Shown here: positions 12,901-14,014 of the stretch, in pieces
Layout of the letters: each line of letters opens with the position of its first letter
Numbering within the stretch: position 1 is the first letter of the stretch
From: Methyloligella sp.
GTDB lineage: Bacteria > Pseudomonadota > Alphaproteobacteria > Rhizobiales > JALUTE01
DNA length: 14,014 nucleotides
Assembly: GCA_027058255.1 (NCBI GenBank)
Contig: JALUTE010000193.1
Location: forward strand, 311-14,324
Direction of reading: 5' to 3'
Notes under the pieces: model-generated
What the model was told of the DNA's origin: nothing
Database searches by the model: none
Seen by the model: only the letters and a program-made list of their open reading frames with translations
Program-made: the position numbers and the translations under genes

Positions 12901-14014
12901 TCAGAGAGCGGCCTTGGCCGAGGCGAAGGCCCAGTCGAGCCACGGCATCAGCGCCTCGAGGTCCGCGCGCTCCACCGTGGCGCCGGTCCAGATGCGCAGG
13001 CCCGGCGGCGCGTCACGATAGGCCCCGATATCGTGCGCCACACCCTCGCGCTCGAGCAGGCCCGCCATGGATTTGGCGAAAGCGGCCTGACGGTCCGCCG
13101 GGAGCGCCGTCACCACCGGATCGACGATCTCGAGGCACACGGAGGTGTTGGAGCGCGTCTCGGGGCGTTTGGCGAGAAAATCCACCCAGTCGGTGCGGGC
13201 GACCCAGTCGGCGATGACGGCGGCATTGGCATTGGCCCGGGCGATCAGGCCCTCGAGCCCGCCCTCGGCCTCGGCCCAGGCGAGCGCATCGAGATAGTCC
13301 TCGACGCACAGCATGGAGGGCGTGTTGATGGTCGCGCCCTCGAAGATACCCTCGATCAGCTTGCCGCCCTTGGTGAGCCGGAAGATCTTCGGCAGCGGCC
13401 AGGGCGGGGTGTAGGATGTGAGGCGCTCTGCTGCCCGGGGCGAGAGAACGAGCATGCCATGCTGGGCCTCTCCGCCGAGAACCTTCTGCCAGGAATAGGT
13501 GAGGGCGTCGATCTTCTCCCACGCAATCGGCTGGGCGAAGACGGCAGAGGTGGCATCGCACAGGGTGAGCCCCGTCCGATTATCTGCGATCCAGTCGCCA
13601 TCGGGGACCCGCACGCCGGAGGTGGTGCCATTCCAGGTGAACACCACATCGCGCGAGAAATCCACCGCGCCCAAATCCGGCAGCGCCCCGTAATCGGCCT
13701 CGAAGACGTGCACGTCCTCGAGCCTCAGTTGCTTGAGGATGTCGCCGACCCAGCCCTTGCCGAAGCTCTCCCAGGCGAGCACGTCCACGCCGCGCGCACC
13801 AAGAAGGCTCCACATCGCCGCCTCGAAGGCGCCCGTGTCCGAGGCGGGCATGATGGCGATGCGATAGTCGGCGGGAATCGAGAGAAGCGCGCGCGTCTTC
13901 TCGATCGCCGTCTTGAGGCGTGCCTTGCCTTGGGAAGAGCGGTGCGAGCGGCCCAGGAGCGCGCCGCCGAGGGCGGAAGGCGTCCAGCCGGGACGCTTGG
14001 CGCAGGGACCGGAT
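12901..14014 (-). CDS. serC: Phosphoserine aminotransferase, N-terminus outside window
   Basis: SerC is a PLP enzyme that converts 3-phosphohydroxypyruvate and glutamate to phosphoserine and 2-oxoglutarate, the step after SerA. About 370 residues are visible; probably only some 10-20 at the N-terminus are missing. The reading frame is open to the right edge and begins there with SGPCAKRPGWTPSALGGALLGRSHRSSQGK, a typical near-N-terminal SerC sequence. Then come PADYRIAIMPASDTGAFEAAMWSLLGARGVDVLAWESFGKGW, the CDATSAVFAQPI stretch, and YSWQKVLGGEAQHG, whose lysine (codon 13483-13485) should hold PLP. The sequence resembles the alphaproteobacterial/Methanosarcina-type SerC rather than the E. coli type. 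An internal ATG at 13851 is not the start. Its neighbour serA suggests a serC-serA unit. Confidence 0.95.
   Translation of the reverse strand, partial: SGPCAKRPGWTPSALGGALLGRSHRSSQGKARLKTAIEKTRALLSIPADYRIAIMPASDTGAFEAAMWSLLGARGVDVLAWESFGKGWVGDILKQLRLEDVHVFEADYGALPDLGAVDFSRDVVFTWNGTTSGVRVPDGDWIADNRTGLTLCDATSAVFAQPIAWEKIDALTYSWQKVLGGEAQHGMLVLSPRAAERLTSYTPPWPLPKIFRLTKGGKLIEGIFEGATINTPSMLCVEDYLDALAWAEAEGGLEGLIARANANAAVIADWVARTDWVDFLAKRPETRSNTSVCLEIVDPVVTALPADRQAAFAKSMAGLLEREGVAHDIGAYRDAPPGLRIWTGATVERADLEALMPWLDWAFASAKAAL

Noticed and set aside
11769..13217. 482-codon plus-strand ORF opposite serA and serC
   Set aside because: It spans two real minus-strand genes and their gap, and its composition is that of an antisense shadow.
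1..14014. Mobile elements, CRISPR arrays, phage, defence or toxin-antitoxin genes
   Set aside because: No transposase, integrase, regularly spaced repeats or defence-type domains are seen. All genes are core or envelope genes on one strand, with no obvious change in composition.

Overview
The window is GC-rich and gene-dense, and every supported gene lies on the minus strand, so transcription runs from high to low coordinates. Gene content and order point to an alphaproteobacterium, most likely in Hyphomicrobiales (Rhizobiales). The evidence is the ftsB-pdhA-pdhB-pdhC-lpd-lipA order, an E1-beta subunit with its own N-terminal lipoyl domain, a serC/serA pair of the alphaproteobacterial type, and several small secreted proteins of a kind seen in that order. 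No species can be named from the sequence alone.

In the direction of transcription, the window opens with serC (phosphoserine aminotransferase, cut by the right edge) and serA (phosphoglycerate dehydrogenase), two consecutive steps of serine synthesis. Next is an envelope group: an exported DUF4139/MuiA-like protein (9346-11028) and two small exported proteins of unknown function (8840-9178 and 8223-8681). A fumarylacetoacetate-hydrolase-family enzyme (7408-8178) and the division protein FtsB (6977-7294) follow.

The rest is the pyruvate dehydrogenase locus: pdhA (E1-alpha), pdhB (lipoyl-E1-beta), pdhC (E2), a small lipoprotein gene set into the operon, lpd (E3) and lipA. LipA makes the lipoyl groups carried by PdhB and PdhC, and Lpd reoxidises them, so the locus encodes the enzyme, its cofactor synthesis and its recycling together. 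No stretch over 300 bases lacks a gene; the longest gap (6735-6976) holds a short direct repeat that may be an operator for pdhA.

This is mostly core-genome sequence. I found no mobile element, CRISPR array, phage, toxin-antitoxin or defence genes, and no convincing new multigene system. The points most worth checking are an 18-bp inverted repeat at the left edge, where lipA stops looking like lipA (probably a chimeric contig end); a 72-base near-identical block shared by the pdhB and pdhC lipoyl domains; the repeat upstream of pdhA; the lipoprotein gene inside the pdh operon; and the small cysteine-bearing exported proteins.
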